The notes under the pieces: generated by a model
The model's database searches: none
Seen by the model: the letters and a program-made list of their open reading frames with translations, nothing else
What the model was told of the DNA's origin: nothing
Translations under genes and position numbers: made by a program
Assembly: GCA_030681895.1 (NCBI GenBank)
Contig: JAUXRI010000056.1
Span: forward strand, 1 to 39,077
Direction of reading: 5' to 3'
DNA: 39,077 bases
Origin: Myxococcales bacterium
GTDB taxonomy: Bacteria > Myxococcota > Myxococcia > Myxococcales > Myxococcaceae
In this document: positions 13,304 through 21,907 of the stretch, piece after piece
Position numbering within the stretch: position 1 is the first letter of the stretch
Layout of the letters: the number at the start of each line of letters is the position of its first letter

Positions 13304-15883
13304 TCACACCATCTCGGCCGTCGCGTCGGGTCGCACCTGCAGCGAAGCGTTCTGCTTGCGGCGCTCGTCGGTCAGCTCGGCCACCTGCTCGAGGATCTGC
13401 GGGTGGCTCATGATCAGCTCGTCGAAGTCTTCCCTCGGCAACCTCAGGAACGAGGTTCGGCGGGTCGTCTTCACGGTCGCGCTCGTCGGCGACCGGGTGA
13501 GCAGCGACATCTCTCCGAAGACCTGGCCCTCGCGGAGCGTGGCGACCTGCCGGTTCCCCATCACCACGGCGACCTCCCCGGTCAGCACGACGTAGAGCCC
13601 GTCTGACGGCCGCCCCTCCTGAATGAGGACCTCTCCGGCGACCGCGTCGCGCGCGCGGAACCGCTGCACGAGCCCGCGACGCTCCGACTTGGTGAACGGC
13701 TTGAAGAGCGACGCGCTGTTCATCAGGTTGGCCAACAGGCGCTGCCGGCAGAACTTCTTGAGGGCCGTCGCGACGGTCGGGTGCTGGCTCGAGAGATCGG
13801 TCAGCACGCTCGCGGGGATCTCGAGCAGCTGGGTGTCTTCGGCCGCGGCCTCGACGCTCGCGCTGCGCGGCGCATCCGACAGCAGGGCCATCTCGCCGAA
13901 GAACGCGCCCTCCTCGAGGGTCGCAAGCTCACGGGTGGCGTCGCCATCGGTGCGCAGGACCCGAACCTTGCCGGCACAGATGACGAAGAAGCTCGTGCCC
14001 TGGCTGCCCTGCTCGAAGATTCGGTCGCCGGGCTCGGCACGGCGCAGCGGGCACCGCTCGAAGAGGGCGATGAACGCGTCTTCGGGCAGATCGGAGAAGA
14101 GCGGAATCTTCGGGAGTGCGCCCGGGTCTGGCTTGAGATCGTCCGGCGCCTCCATGATCTCTTCGGCGGCGAGGGACATCGAGGGCGAGCTCTTCGGCAC
14201 TCCGAGCCCGTGCGTCGCAGCGGCCTCGACAGCCTGGAGCAACGAGTCGCCCTCGAGCTCGAGCTCGGTGAAGCTCGCGACGATGGGCACCCGCTGAGGC
14301 TCGGCCACGACTGGCGATGGCGCCGCCGGCCGGACGTCGACGTCGAACTGGGTGAAGACCTCGAGGCTGCGCTCGAGCTCGGTCTGGGCAGACACCGCCT
14401 CGACCCTCGGAGCAGGCGCGCTGGTCGGTGCGGCGGCGTTCAGCGGTGCAGCAGCCGGCGGTTGGAAGGTCGGCGGCAGCCAGATGCGCGCCCCGTTGGG
14501 GGTGCTCCTTGGCGGCTCGACCGGATCCTGACGCTTCGGCTTCAAGCCGGGAGGCGCGGTGGTGGCGCCCGAGGGGCTGCTGGTGACTGGCGGCTCGACG
14601 CGCTTCTTCGTGAGGATGACGACGTCGTCCTCGGGCGGTGGAGGCGGCGGCGGCGCAGCGGCGGCAATCGGGGCGCGGACAGGCTCGGGCGGAGGAGCAG
14701 GCGCGACGGGCGAACGCACGTCCTCAGGTGGCGGCGGCGCAGTAACCGCGACGGGGGCGCGAGCAGGCTCGGGCGGAGGAGGCGGCGGTGCGACGGGAGC
14801 ACGCACTTCCTCGGGTGGCGGAGGCGGCGGCGCAGTAACCGCGACGGGGGCGCGCGCAGGCTCGGGAGGAGGAGGAGGCGGCGCGACGGGAGCACGCACT
14901 TCCTCGGGTGGCCTGGGCGGTGGCGCAGGAGGATCGAGCGCGACCGCATCCTCAGGCGGCGGTGGCGGTGACTCCACCACGTCGCTCAGCTCGAAGTGGG
15001 GCTCGGGCGTGACCGGCAGCTCCACCGGTTCGCGAGAAGGTGGCGGAGCAGCCACCGCGACCGGCCGCGGCACTCGCTCGGGCTGGGGAGGCGGTGCCTC
15101 CACGACGTCGCGCAGCTCGTAGTGGCTCTCGGGCGCCGGAGGTGGGTCGAGCTCGAACGGAGACGGCGCTGGTGCTGCCGGCTCGCTGACCTCGAGTTCG
15201 TACGACGTCTCGGCGGGCAGCGCTCCGGGCGCGGGCGTGAGATCGACGCCGACGATCGGCACCTCGATCTCCCCGGACACCGGCTGCGTCCCCAGCTCGA
15301 TCTCGATGCCGTCACCGCTGTCGAGTGCCTCGGGAGGAGGCTTCGAGTGCTCCGGCCGATCTTCCTCGATGGCAATCTCGATCGCGTCGGCGCGGTTCGT
15401 CGGCGACGGTTCCGCCGGCGCTGGCGGAGGCGGCGGAGCTGGCGCGTCCTCTTCGACGCTGATCTCGATCGCGTCCGGGCGGTTCATCGGCGAGGGCGCT
15501 GCCTTCGGTGCGGCCACCGGGTCGGGCTTCGCGCCGATGGTGCGGGCGGTCGACGGCCGGCTGGCGCCGCTCTTGCGCGCGTACAGATCGGCCAGCATCT
15601 GCGCGATGCCCTTGTGGGCCGGGTCGAGCTCGAGGACGAGCTTCGAGGCTGCGATGGCGCGGGGAAGGAACCCGTCTTTGGCGAAGCCCTCCGCGGCCGC
15701 CTGGTAGGCGATGATCGCGCGGTCCTTCTTGCCCGACTTCGACCAGGCGTCACCCATGCGGAGCCTGGCCTGCAGGTCCTTCGGGTCGGCCTTGCAGTAC
15801 TGCTCGTAGGTCTCAGCCGACTTGGCGAACTTGCCCTTGGAGAAGAGCTCGGTGGCTTTGTCCTTCAACTCGCGGGGATCCAT
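13304..15883 (-). CDS. TPR / proline-rich protein with two cyclic-nucleotide-binding domains
   Basis: An 859-residue protein with no signal peptide. TPR-like helices occupy about 1-105 (YEQYCKADPKDLQARLRMGDAW). A long acidic and Pro-rich linker (about 115-560) contains 31-residue repeats. Two CRP-type cyclic-nucleotide domains lie at about 593-705 and 738-830. The first has FGEMALL with APRSASV, keeping the phosphate-binding Arg. The second has FGEMSLL with SPTSATV, where that Arg is Thr, so it may not bind the ligand. There is no output domain after them, so the TPR and linker probably serve as scaffold. The ATG shares one base with the stop of the HEAT-lipoprotein gene (TGATG), so the two are coupled. 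Confidence 0.85.
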   Translation of the reverse strand: MDPRELKDKATELFSKGKFAKSAETYEQYCKADPKDLQARLRMGDAWSKSGKKDRAIIAYQAAAEGFAKDGFLPRAIAASKLVLELDPAHKGIAQMLADLYARKSGASRPSTARTIGAKPDPVAAPKAAPSPMNRPDAIEISVEEDAPAPPPPPAPAEPSPTNRADAIEIAIEEDRPEHSKPPPEALDSGDGIEIELGTQPVSGEIEVPIVGVDLTPAPGALPAETSYELEVSEPAAPAPSPFELDPPPAPESHYELRDVVEAPPPQPERVPRPVAVAAPPPSREPVELPVTPEPHFELSDVVESPPPPPEDAVALDPPAPPPRPPEEVRAPVAPPPPPPEPARAPVAVTAPPPPPPEEVRAPVAPPPPPPEPARAPVAVTAPPPPEDVRSPVAPAPPPEPVRAPIAAAAPPPPPPPEDDVVILTKKRVEPPVTSSPSGATTAPPGLKPKRQDPVEPPRSTPNGARIWLPPTFQPPAAAPLNAAAPTSAPAPRVEAVSAQTELERSLEVFTQFDVDVRPAAPSPVVAEPQRVPIVASFTELELEGDSLLQAVEAAATHGLGVPKSSPSMSLAAEEIMEAPDDLKPDPGALPKIPLFSDLPEDAFIALFERCPLRRAEPGDRIFEQGSQGTSFFVICAGKVRVLRTDGDATRELATLEEGAFFGEMALLSDAPRSASVEAAAEDTQLLEIPASVLTDLSSQHPTVATALKKFCRQRLLANLMNSASLFKPFTKSERRGLVQRFRARDAVAGEVLIQEGRPSDGLYVVLTGEVAVVMGNRQVATLREGQVFGEMSLLTRSPTSATVKTTRRTSFLRLPREDFDELIMSHPQILEQVAELTDERRKQNASLQVRPDATAEMV
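14740..14925 (-). repeat. 93-bp in-frame tandem repeat encoding Pro-rich linker
   Basis: A 93-bp unit recurs: the block starting CAGTAACCGCGACGGGGG occurs at 14740 and again at 14833, with a more diverged unit on the lower-coordinate side. It encodes a 31-residue unit of the form PVAPPPPPPEPARAPVAVTA. The period is divisible by three, so copy-number change would keep the frame. Confidence 0.8.
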
Positions 15884-17988
15884 CAGCGCGGGGCCTCGGT
15901 CGCAGAGAGCTTCGTCACGGCCGCCGTCGCCGCCTGACGCACGACGAAGGAGTAGTCGCCCTTGAGGGCATCGAGCGCCTCGAGCTGACTCTTCGCCGCG
16001 TCACCCTGCAGCGCGAGCGCGTCGGCAGCGGCAGCCCGAACCCCCGAGGAGTCGCTGAACAGCTCGCGCCCCAGCGCCGCGACCGCGTCTGCGGACTTCA
16101 CCTTGCCGAGCGCGGCGATCAGCTGACGGCGGCCGACGACGGTGTCCTGCTTGAGCAGCTCTGCGATCGCACCGACCGACTCGGGCGCCTGCAGCTCCGC
16201 GAGGATCGCCGCAGCAGTCGAGCCATCAGCGCCACCTTCCCGCACGAGCGCGAGCAGAATGGGAGCGGCCGACGCGGGGAGTTCACGGCCGTGGAGCGGC
16301 TCGACCAATCGAGAACGATCGCCGACCAGCTGGCTCAGCGCTTCGAGCACCACCACCCTGCCCTCCGCCGAGGTCTCTGCGAGCGCGAGCGCCGTCGCGG
16401 ACTGCACCGAGCGTTCAGCGTCGAGCAGCCCGCGCTTCACGACGGGGATCGTCTCGGGCCCGAGCATCGCGAGGCCAGCGAACGCCGCAGCTCGCAAGGT
16501 GGGGCTCTGCTCTTCAGTGAAGGGCTCGAGCCTCGCGCGCGCACCGTCCACCTTCAGGCGGCCCATGCCTCGCAGCAACGACGCCATCAACTCGTACTGG
16601 TCTTCGGTGCCGTCATCGACGAGCTCACGCGGCGCCCGCGTCTGGAGCGGCACCTTCCCGCGCTCCCGGAGCCGCTGCGCGTCGAGCGCCTGCACGCGCT
16701 TGAGCATCTCGGACGTCCTCGAGCGCGAGACGCGAAAGACGTCTTTCTCGGGCGGCGCCTCGTCAGGGTTGAAGCCGGGCGCGTACTTGAGGGCGAGATC
16801 GGCAGGCACCCAGTCAGCGCGAAGGGGCTCGATCGCCTTGAGCTCGGCCTCCCACGCCTTGAGAAGCGCGGCCGCCAGCGTCGGCTCCCGGAGTGCCGCG
16901 GCAGCATCGACGGCGAGCCTGCGCGTGCTGGGATCTGCCGAGGCCAGCAAGGGAGCCACCTTCGCTGCGTGATCCTTCAGCAGCGGGCCCAACACGACGA
17001 ACGCACGAAGGGCCGCGTTGGGCGTTCCGCTCTTGAGCTTCTCGAGCAGCGGCTCGGCCGGACACCCGCCCCGCTTCGAGAGCTCACGGCCTGCGGCGTC
17101 GACCTCGGCCCCGCCGCCCGAGATCACCACGTCACAGAGGGCCTTGTTGGTTTCGGGCGTGGCAGGCAACGCGATGATCGCGCGCGTGGCGAGCGGACTG
17201 GCCGGACTGCCCTCGAGCGCGACCGCCGACAAGTTGCCGAGCGCCGAGGGATCCTGCAGGCGCAGCAGTGCCTCGCAAGCCGCCTCACGCAGCTCCGGGT
17301 AGTTCTCTGCCAGCAGCGCCGTCAACGCAGGCACGGCCCGAACGTCGCGCGCAGACCCAAGGCCTCGAGCGGCAGCGGCAGCGAGCACGACCTGCTTCTC
17401 CTTGAGCAACGGCACCAGGCGATTGACGGCCTCGGGGCGGCCAGAGCGACCGAGCTCTTCCGCCGCGCCGACACGCTCGGGCAACGCGCCATCCTGAAGC
17501 GCCTTCAGGTTCTGCTCCCAGATCGAGTTCGCCTCGGCAGCGACGCAGCTCGCCATCGCGCCGGGCACGTTCGCGCTCTTGAGCCCCTCGACGATGACCT
17601 GCCGGGTGCTGCGCCCGCGCCGCGAGTACTGGAGCGTCAGATAGCCACGCGCCTTGTCGTTGCGAATGATCGCGAGCGCCCGCGCGGCCGCCGCCTGCAC
17701 ATCTTCATCGGGATCGCCGAGCGCCTCACCGAGCAGATCGACGACGCGGGGATCGTTGCTCTTCCCCAACGCGCTCATGGCTTCAGCCCGCACCATGCCG
17801 ACGGGGTCGCGAGCCGCCTGGGTAAACAGGGGCAGATCGTCGGCGTCGTACTTCTCGGCGAGCTTCTTCACCGCGATGGCGCGATCGTCAGGACGCGGGC
17901 TCTGGAGCTGCGCGAGCCACTTGTCACGCCCGCCAGTGCATGCGGCCAGCCACAGGGACAACGCCAGGCAGGTCCAACGTGCGGACAT
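15883..17988 (-). CDS. HEAT-repeat lipoprotein
   Basis: A 701-residue protein. The ATG at 17988 opens MSARWTCLALSLWLAAC, with lipobox LAAC and TGG after the cysteine. The mature protein is almost entirely HEAT or Armadillo-type helical pairs: DPVGMVRAEAMSALGKSNDP and DPDEDVQAAAARALAIIRND near the start, and PELREAACEALLRLQDPSAL later; repeats of about 30-35 residues continue to the C-terminus. Such scaffolds bind other proteins; there is no enzymatic motif. An alternative upstream start (18030) adds no signal and is not preferred. TAGAAC lies seven bases before the ATG. It overlaps the cyclic-nucleotide-domain gene by one base, so it probably forms part of a complex with it. Confidence 0.85.
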   Translation of the reverse strand: MSARWTCLALSLWLAACTGGRDKWLAQLQSPRPDDRAIAVKKLAEKYDADDLPLFTQAARDPVGMVRAEAMSALGKSNDPRVVDLLGEALGDPDEDVQAAAARALAIIRNDKARGYLTLQYSRRGRSTRQVIVEGLKSANVPGAMASCVAAEANSIWEQNLKALQDGALPERVGAAEELGRSGRPEAVNRLVPLLKEKQVVLAAAAARGLGSARDVRAVPALTALLAENYPELREAACEALLRLQDPSALGNLSAVALEGSPASPLATRAIIALPATPETNKALCDVVISGGGAEVDAAGRELSKRGGCPAEPLLEKLKSGTPNAALRAFVVLGPLLKDHAAKVAPLLASADPSTRRLAVDAAAALREPTLAAALLKAWEAELKAIEPLRADWVPADLALKYAPGFNPDEAPPEKDVFRVSRSRTSEMLKRVQALDAQRLRERGKVPLQTRAPRELVDDGTEDQYELMASLLRGMGRLKVDGARARLEPFTEEQSPTLRAAAFAGLAMLGPETIPVVKRGLLDAERSVQSATALALAETSAEGRVVVLEALSQLVGDRSRLVEPLHGRELPASAAPILLALVREGGADGSTAAAILAELQAPESVGAIAELLKQDTVVGRRQLIAALGKVKSADAVAALGRELFSDSSGVRAAAADALALQGDAAKSQLEALDALKGDYSFVVRQAATAAVTKLSATEAPR

Positions 17989-17995
17989 GACCGAC

Positions 17996-18001
17996 GTTCT
18001 A
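17996..18001 (-). promoter_or_regulatory. -10-like hexamer, leaderless candidate
   Basis: TAGAAC on the minus strand, exactly seven bases before the ATG at 17988 (linker GTCGGTC). No ribosome site is visible. Confidence 0.35.
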
Positions 18002-18029
18002 CCCTGCGCAGGGCGCGATGACAGGCACA

Positions 18030-18911
18030 TTAGGAGCGCGATGGAGCAGGCCGCTCACGACGTTCACGCGGCTCCGCCTTCTTCGGCGGCGCGGTCTCTT
18101 CCGGGGTCTCCTCGGCAGGTCCTTCTTTTCCGATGCCGTGGCCGTGACGACGCGGCGGGAGCTTGAGCTGCGCAGCCTCGAGGCCCGGCTTGCCATCGGC
18201 GACGGCACCGATGCGACGCACCTCTTCGCTCGTCAGCTGCCGAACCTGGCCGGGACGAAGCCCCTCGACCGAGATGCCCGCATGACTGGGGCGGTAGAGC
18301 CGCGTCACCGGGTGGCCGATGGCGGCGCACAGGCGCTTGATGAGGTGTGGGCGGCCTTCGGTGACGACGAGGCGGATCCAGGTGTTCTTGTCGGCGCGCT
18401 CGAAGCGGGCGACCTCGGCGGGCTTGGCGAAGCCATCTTCGAGACGAACGCCGCCGCGCAGCTTCTCGAGCGAGGCGTCCGTCGGATCGCCCTTCACCTT
18501 GGCGAGATAGACACGGCGAACCTGGTGACGCGGGTGCATCAGCTTGTTGGCGACGTCGCCGTCGTCCGTGAGCAACAGCGCGCCTTCCGCGTCGTAGTCG
18601 AGGCGGCCGACCGGGAAGACGCGCGAGGCGCCCTCTTTCAGGAAGTCGCCGACGGTGGGCCGGCCCTGAGGATCGCTCAAGGTCGTCACGACACCGGTGG
18701 GCTTGTAGAGCATCAGCCAGGTCTTCTCGTTCGGCGCGACAGCCGGCTTGCCGTCGACGACGACGAGGTCCTTCACGCCGTCGACCTTGGTGCCGAGCTC
18801 GCGAACGATTTTCCCGTTCACTTTCACCCGGCCAGCGGTGATCAACAGCTCGGCGGCGCGCCGCGAGGCGAGACCTGCACGGGCGAGGTATTTCTGAAGA
18901 CGTTCCTGCAT
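18030..18911 (-). CDS. rluB: 23S rRNA pseudouridine synthase RluB-type
   Basis: A 293-residue enzyme of the RsuA/RluB/E/F family, which converts a specific uridine of 23S rRNA to pseudouridine. It starts with an S4 RNA-binding domain (MQERLQKYLARAGLASRRAAE, about 1-60). The catalytic domain follows with GRLDYDAEGALLLTDDG; Asp105 is the predicted nucleophile. Further family motifs are LMHPRHQV and HLIKRLCAAIGHPVTRLYR. The C-terminal ~45 residues are a charged, disordered tail (KEGPAEETPEETAPP). It starts two bases after the scpB stop, in the conserved scpA-scpB-rluB order. The position of the modified base is inferred from the family. Confidence 0.93.
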   Translation of the reverse strand: MQERLQKYLARAGLASRRAAELLITAGRVKVNGKIVRELGTKVDGVKDLVVVDGKPAVAPNEKTWLMLYKPTGVVTTLSDPQGRPTVGDFLKEGASRVFPVGRLDYDAEGALLLTDDGDVANKLMHPRHQVRRVYLAKVKGDPTDASLEKLRGGVRLEDGFAKPAEVARFERADKNTWIRLVVTEGRPHLIKRLCAAIGHPVTRLYRPSHAGISVEGLRPGQVRQLTSEEVRRIGAVADGKPGLEAAQLKLPPRRHGHGIGKEGPAEETPEETAPPKKAEPRERRERPAPSRS

Positions 18912-18913
18912 GA

Positions 18914-19891
18914 CTAGCTCCCTGCCGGTGGAGGAGTGGTGGCAGGCGACGGCGGCGCTCCGCCATCGGGTTGCGGCTCCGCGACGGGGGCGTCGGGGGG
19001 CTTCGGCGGATCCAGCACCTTCGAGACAGCCTTGGTGGTGACGTCTGCGGTTTCGATCGCGCTCTCGAGCTGCTCGAGGGCGGCTTCGGAGGCCTTCTCC
19101 TGTTCGGCGAGGCGCTCCTTGAAGAGGGGGTCGGCGAGGGCCTCGACGGTGCCAGCAGCGGTCGGGCGCGGCGCTTCCTTCTCGACGATCTCCTGGTGCT
19201 CTTCGGTGAGCTCGTGGAACTCGCGCAAGGTCGGCAGCGCGTTGAGATCCTTCAGCGCGAAGAACTCGAGGAACTCGCGCGTGGTGCCGTACAGAATCGG
19301 GCGGCCGACCTCTTCCTTCTTGCCGACGATCTTGATGAGCCGGCGATCGAGCAGCGCCTTGAGCACCGCGCCAGAGTCGACGCCGCGAATGTCTTCGATC
19401 TCGGGGCGGGTGACGGGCTGACGGTAGGCACAGATGGCCAGGGTCTCGAGGGCCGCGCGCGTGAGGCGCTGCGGCTTCACCTTGAGGAAACGCTTCACGA
19501 AGTCGCTCGACTCCGGAGCCGTGCGCAGCTGCCAGCCGCCCGCCACCTCGTGGAGCACGACGCCTGACAGCCCATCTCGGCGGTGGCCCTGCAGCTCCTC
19601 GAGGCTCTTCTGCAGCTTCTCGCGATCGATGCCGGTGGCGTCGAAGAGCTGGTCGAGCGTCTGCGGCTCAGGCGCGACGAACAGCACGCTCTCGATCACG
19701 TTGCGCACCTGTTGCTCGGTGAGGCGCCGCGCCTTCGCGACGACCTTCTCGAACGGTGTCTCGAGATCCGGCGCGTCAATGGTCGCTGCCTCGACTTCGT
19801 CGAGCTCGGGATCCGTCGAGGGGCCGGCGGTGACGGCGGCGACCTCTTCTTCGGAGAACGGCGAAGGGCCGCCTGACTTACTGGTACTCAC
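18914..19891 (-). CDS. scpB: segregation and condensation protein B
   Basis: A 325-residue ScpB, the winged-helix partner of ScpA and SMC in the bacterial condensin complex. The GTG at 19891 is chosen because GAGGAGA lies upstream and it overlaps the scpA end by 14 bases, giving VSTSKSGGPSPF. Two winged helices are visible: EQQVRNVIESVLFVAPEP onwards, and LTRAALETLAICAYRQPVTRPEIEDIRGVDSG followed by VGKKEEVGRPILYGTT. It has extra disordered N-terminal and C-terminal tails (about 60 and 100 residues), longer than the usual ~200-residue ScpB; the C-terminal tail is rich in Pro. In operon with scpA and rluB. Confidence 0.95.
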   Translation of the reverse strand: MSTSKSGGPSPFSEEEVAAVTAGPSTDPELDEVEAATIDAPDLETPFEKVVAKARRLTEQQVRNVIESVLFVAPEPQTLDQLFDATGIDREKLQKSLEELQGHRRDGLSGVVLHEVAGGWQLRTAPESSDFVKRFLKVKPQRLTRAALETLAICAYRQPVTRPEIEDIRGVDSGAVLKALLDRRLIKIVGKKEEVGRPILYGTTREFLEFFALKDLNALPTLREFHELTEEHQEIVEKEAPRPTAAGTVEALADPLFKERLAEQEKASEAALEQLESAIETADVTTKAVSKVLDPPKPPDAPVAEPQPDGGAPPSPATTPPPAGS

Positions 19892-20750
19892 GGTCGATCT
19901 CCTCTGAACCCAGGGCCTGCGCAGCGGGCGACGACAACGCATCATCACGTTCGCTGATCAGAATCTCTCCACCGGCTTCCGCCTGGAAGACGCGCAGGAA
20001 GCGGTGTTTGCACATCTCGAGCATGGCGAGGAAGGTGATGATCACCTCGCTGCGACGACGCATGCCCTCGAAGAGCGTGAAGAAGCCGACCGACGCGCCC
20101 TTCCCGTTCGCGAGCACCTGGTCGGCGACGCGGCGCATGGCCGACGACAGCGACATCACCTCGCGGGTGACCTCGTGCTGCTTCTGGGGAATGAGCTTCT
20201 CGAGCACCCGGTCGAGCGCCTCGATGAGCTTGTAGACGCTCACCTCTTGCAGGCCGGCCTCTTCGGCATCGAGCGGGATCTCGTGCGTCGACACGCGCCG
20301 AGGGAAGACGTCGCGATCGAGCAGATCGTTCGTGGCGAGCTGCTCCGCGGAGGCCTTGTACTTCTGGTACTCGAGGAGGCGTCGCACCAACTCTGCGCGG
20401 GGGTCGAGCGCGTCCTGGGCCGCCTCGAGACCTTCGGGCCCCGGCGCCCGCTCTTCACGCGGGAGGAGCATGCGCGACTTGAGGTGCAACAGCGTCGACG
20501 CCATCACCAGGAACTCGCCGGCGATGTCGAGATCGATCTCCCGCATGCGCTCGAGGTGGCCGAGGTACTTCTCGGTGATCAGCGCCATCGGGATGTCGAG
20601 GATGTCGACCTTGTGCTCGCGGATCAGGTGCAGGAGCAGGTCGAGCGGGCCTTCGAAGTTGGGCAGCGCGATGCGAAACGCATCACGTGGCGCCATCACC
20701 TCGCCAAGCCCGTCGTCAGGTGCAGGACTCACGTCCTTCACGTTGGCCAA
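19878..20750 (-). CDS. scpA: segregation and condensation protein A
   Basis: A 290-residue ScpA, the kleisin that closes the SMC ring and binds ScpB. The kleisin N-terminal motif FEGPLDLLLHLIREHKVDI is intact (about 32-50), followed by LITEKYLGHL and LLHLKSRMLLPRE. The C-terminal winged-helix region has LFEGMRRRSEVIITFLAMLEM. The start is a TTG with GGAG seven bases upstream (AUG-free N-terminus ANVKDVSP); alternative later starts would remove little. A hairpin lies in the leader. First gene of scpA-scpB-rluB. Confidence 0.95.
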   Translation of the reverse strand: MANVKDVSPAPDDGLGEVMAPRDAFRIALPNFEGPLDLLLHLIREHKVDILDIPMALITEKYLGHLERMREIDLDIAGEFLVMASTLLHLKSRMLLPREERAPGPEGLEAAQDALDPRAELVRRLLEYQKYKASAEQLATNDLLDRDVFPRRVSTHEIPLDAEEAGLQEVSVYKLIEALDRVLEKLIPQKQHEVTREVMSLSSAMRRVADQVLANGKGASVGFFTLFEGMRRRSEVIITFLAMLEMCKHRFLRVFQAEAGGEILISERDDALSSPAAQALGSEEIDREYQ

Positions 20751-20762
20751 GGAATCGCTCCA

Positions 20763-20782
20763 GAGGCCGGGAAATCGGCCTC
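20763..20782 (-). promoter_or_regulatory. hairpin in the scpA leader / trpS trailer
   Basis: On the minus strand, GAGGCCG and CGGCCTC form a perfect seven-base stem around a six-base loop. It ends 13 bases before the scpA TTG. No T-tract follows, so it is not a standard terminator. A TATAGC hexamer upstream (20788-20793) could be a -10, placing the hairpin in the scpA 5' leader. Confidence 0.4.
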
Positions 20783-20830
20783 GCAGCGCTATAGCTCAAC
20801 CTCGAAGAAAGGCGATCTTCAGACCCGAAA

Positions 20831-21856
20831 TTACAGCCCGACGGCCTGCCGAACCCGTTGAATCACGGGCGCCGCGTAGCCGCGGGCCTTCTCGGCGCCA
20901 GCCTTCAAGATGCGCTCGACCTCGGCCTGGTCGTTCATCAGCTCGCCGTAGCGCTTCCGGGCCGGGCCGAACTCCTGCTGGTACGCCTCGAGGAGCAGGT
21001 TCTTGAAGTAGCCGTAGCCGTTCGTCTTCGGGTCTCCACCGGTCCTCCAGGCCTTGTCGGCGTCGGCGAACGCGGCGGGCGGCAGCACGACCTGGAGCAG
21101 CTGGTAGAGCGGCTGGTTGTCGACCGGCTTCGGCTGCTCCGGCGGCGTGGAGTCGGTCTTCACCGACTTGATCTGCTTCTCGACCTCTTTGTCCGGCGCG
21201 AACAAGTCGATCGTGTTGCCGTAGCTCTTCGACATCTTCTGGCCGTCGCGACCCGGCACCACGGCCGTCTCGTCGCGCGTGAAAGCCTGCGGGAGCTTGA
21301 AGAGGCCCGGGCGCTTCGACTTCTCGCCGAGCGGATCCTTCGGGTCGTACTTCTCGACATACTGCACGTTGAACTTGGTGGCCCAGTCGCGCGCGAACTC
21401 GAGGTGCTGACGTTGATCGCGGCCCACCGGCACCACGTCGGAGTCGTAGATCAAGATGTCAGCAGCCATCAGCACCGGGTACGCGAAGAGCCCGAAGTCG
21501 GCCGCCTGCCCGTTCTCGATCTTGTCGCGGTAGCTGGTCGCGCGCTCGAGGTTGGCCATGGGGATGACGGTGCCGAGGATCCAGTACAGCTCGCCGAGCT
21601 CGACGATGTCGGACTGGCGGAACAGCGTCGCTTTCGTCGGGTCGAGCCCGAGCGCGAGATACGCGACGGCGGTCTCGAGCGTGAGCTGTCTCGCCAGCGC
21701 GCCGTCACGAACGGTGTTGAGCGCGTGGTAGTTGGCGATGAAGTACAGCGCCTCGCCTTGATCCTGCAGGCGAACGAACTCCCGAATCGCGCCGTAGTAG
21801 TTGCCGAGATGGAGCCTGCCGGACGACTGAACACCACTGAGAATGCGCTGTGCCAT
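20831..21856 (-). CDS. trpS: tryptophanyl-tRNA synthetase
   Basis: A 341-residue class I synthetase that charges tRNA-Trp. It has GRLHLGNYYGA (HIGH motif, 16-19), a canonical TrpS middle with YPVLMAADILIYDSDVVPVGRDQRQHLE, and DGQKMSKSYGN (KMSKS, 207-211). The length is normal for bacterial TrpS. ATG start with AAAGG about nine bases upstream. It stands between xerD and scpA on the same strand. Confidence 0.97.
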   Translation of the reverse strand: MAQRILSGVQSSGRLHLGNYYGAIREFVRLQDQGEALYFIANYHALNTVRDGALARQLTLETAVAYLALGLDPTKATLFRQSDIVELGELYWILGTVIPMANLERATSYRDKIENGQAADFGLFAYPVLMAADILIYDSDVVPVGRDQRQHLEFARDWATKFNVQYVEKYDPKDPLGEKSKRPGLFKLPQAFTRDETAVVPGRDGQKMSKSYGNTIDLFAPDKEVEKQIKSVKTDSTPPEQPKPVDNQPLYQLLQVVLPPAAFADADKAWRTGGDPKTNGYGYFKNLLLEAYQQEFGPARKRYGELMNDQAEVERILKAGAEKARGYAAPVIQRVRQAVGL

Positions 21857-21907
21857 CGGGTGCCTTTGTGGCGAAGCCGACGCGCGATGTCCACTTTCGC
21901 TGACGAC

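Noticed and set aside
14650..14930. Possible CRISPR array because of regular repeats
   Set aside because: The 93-bp units are adjacent with no spacers and encode an in-frame Pro-rich peptide.
13781..14971. 396-residue open frame opposite the Pro-rich linker
   Set aside because: Its Arg/Gly-rich repeats are the antisense of the proline repeats; no start signal or domain.
16291..18021. 576-residue frame opposite the HEAT-repeat lipoprotein
   Set aside because: Antisense of a regular helical repeat gene; no signal or domain.
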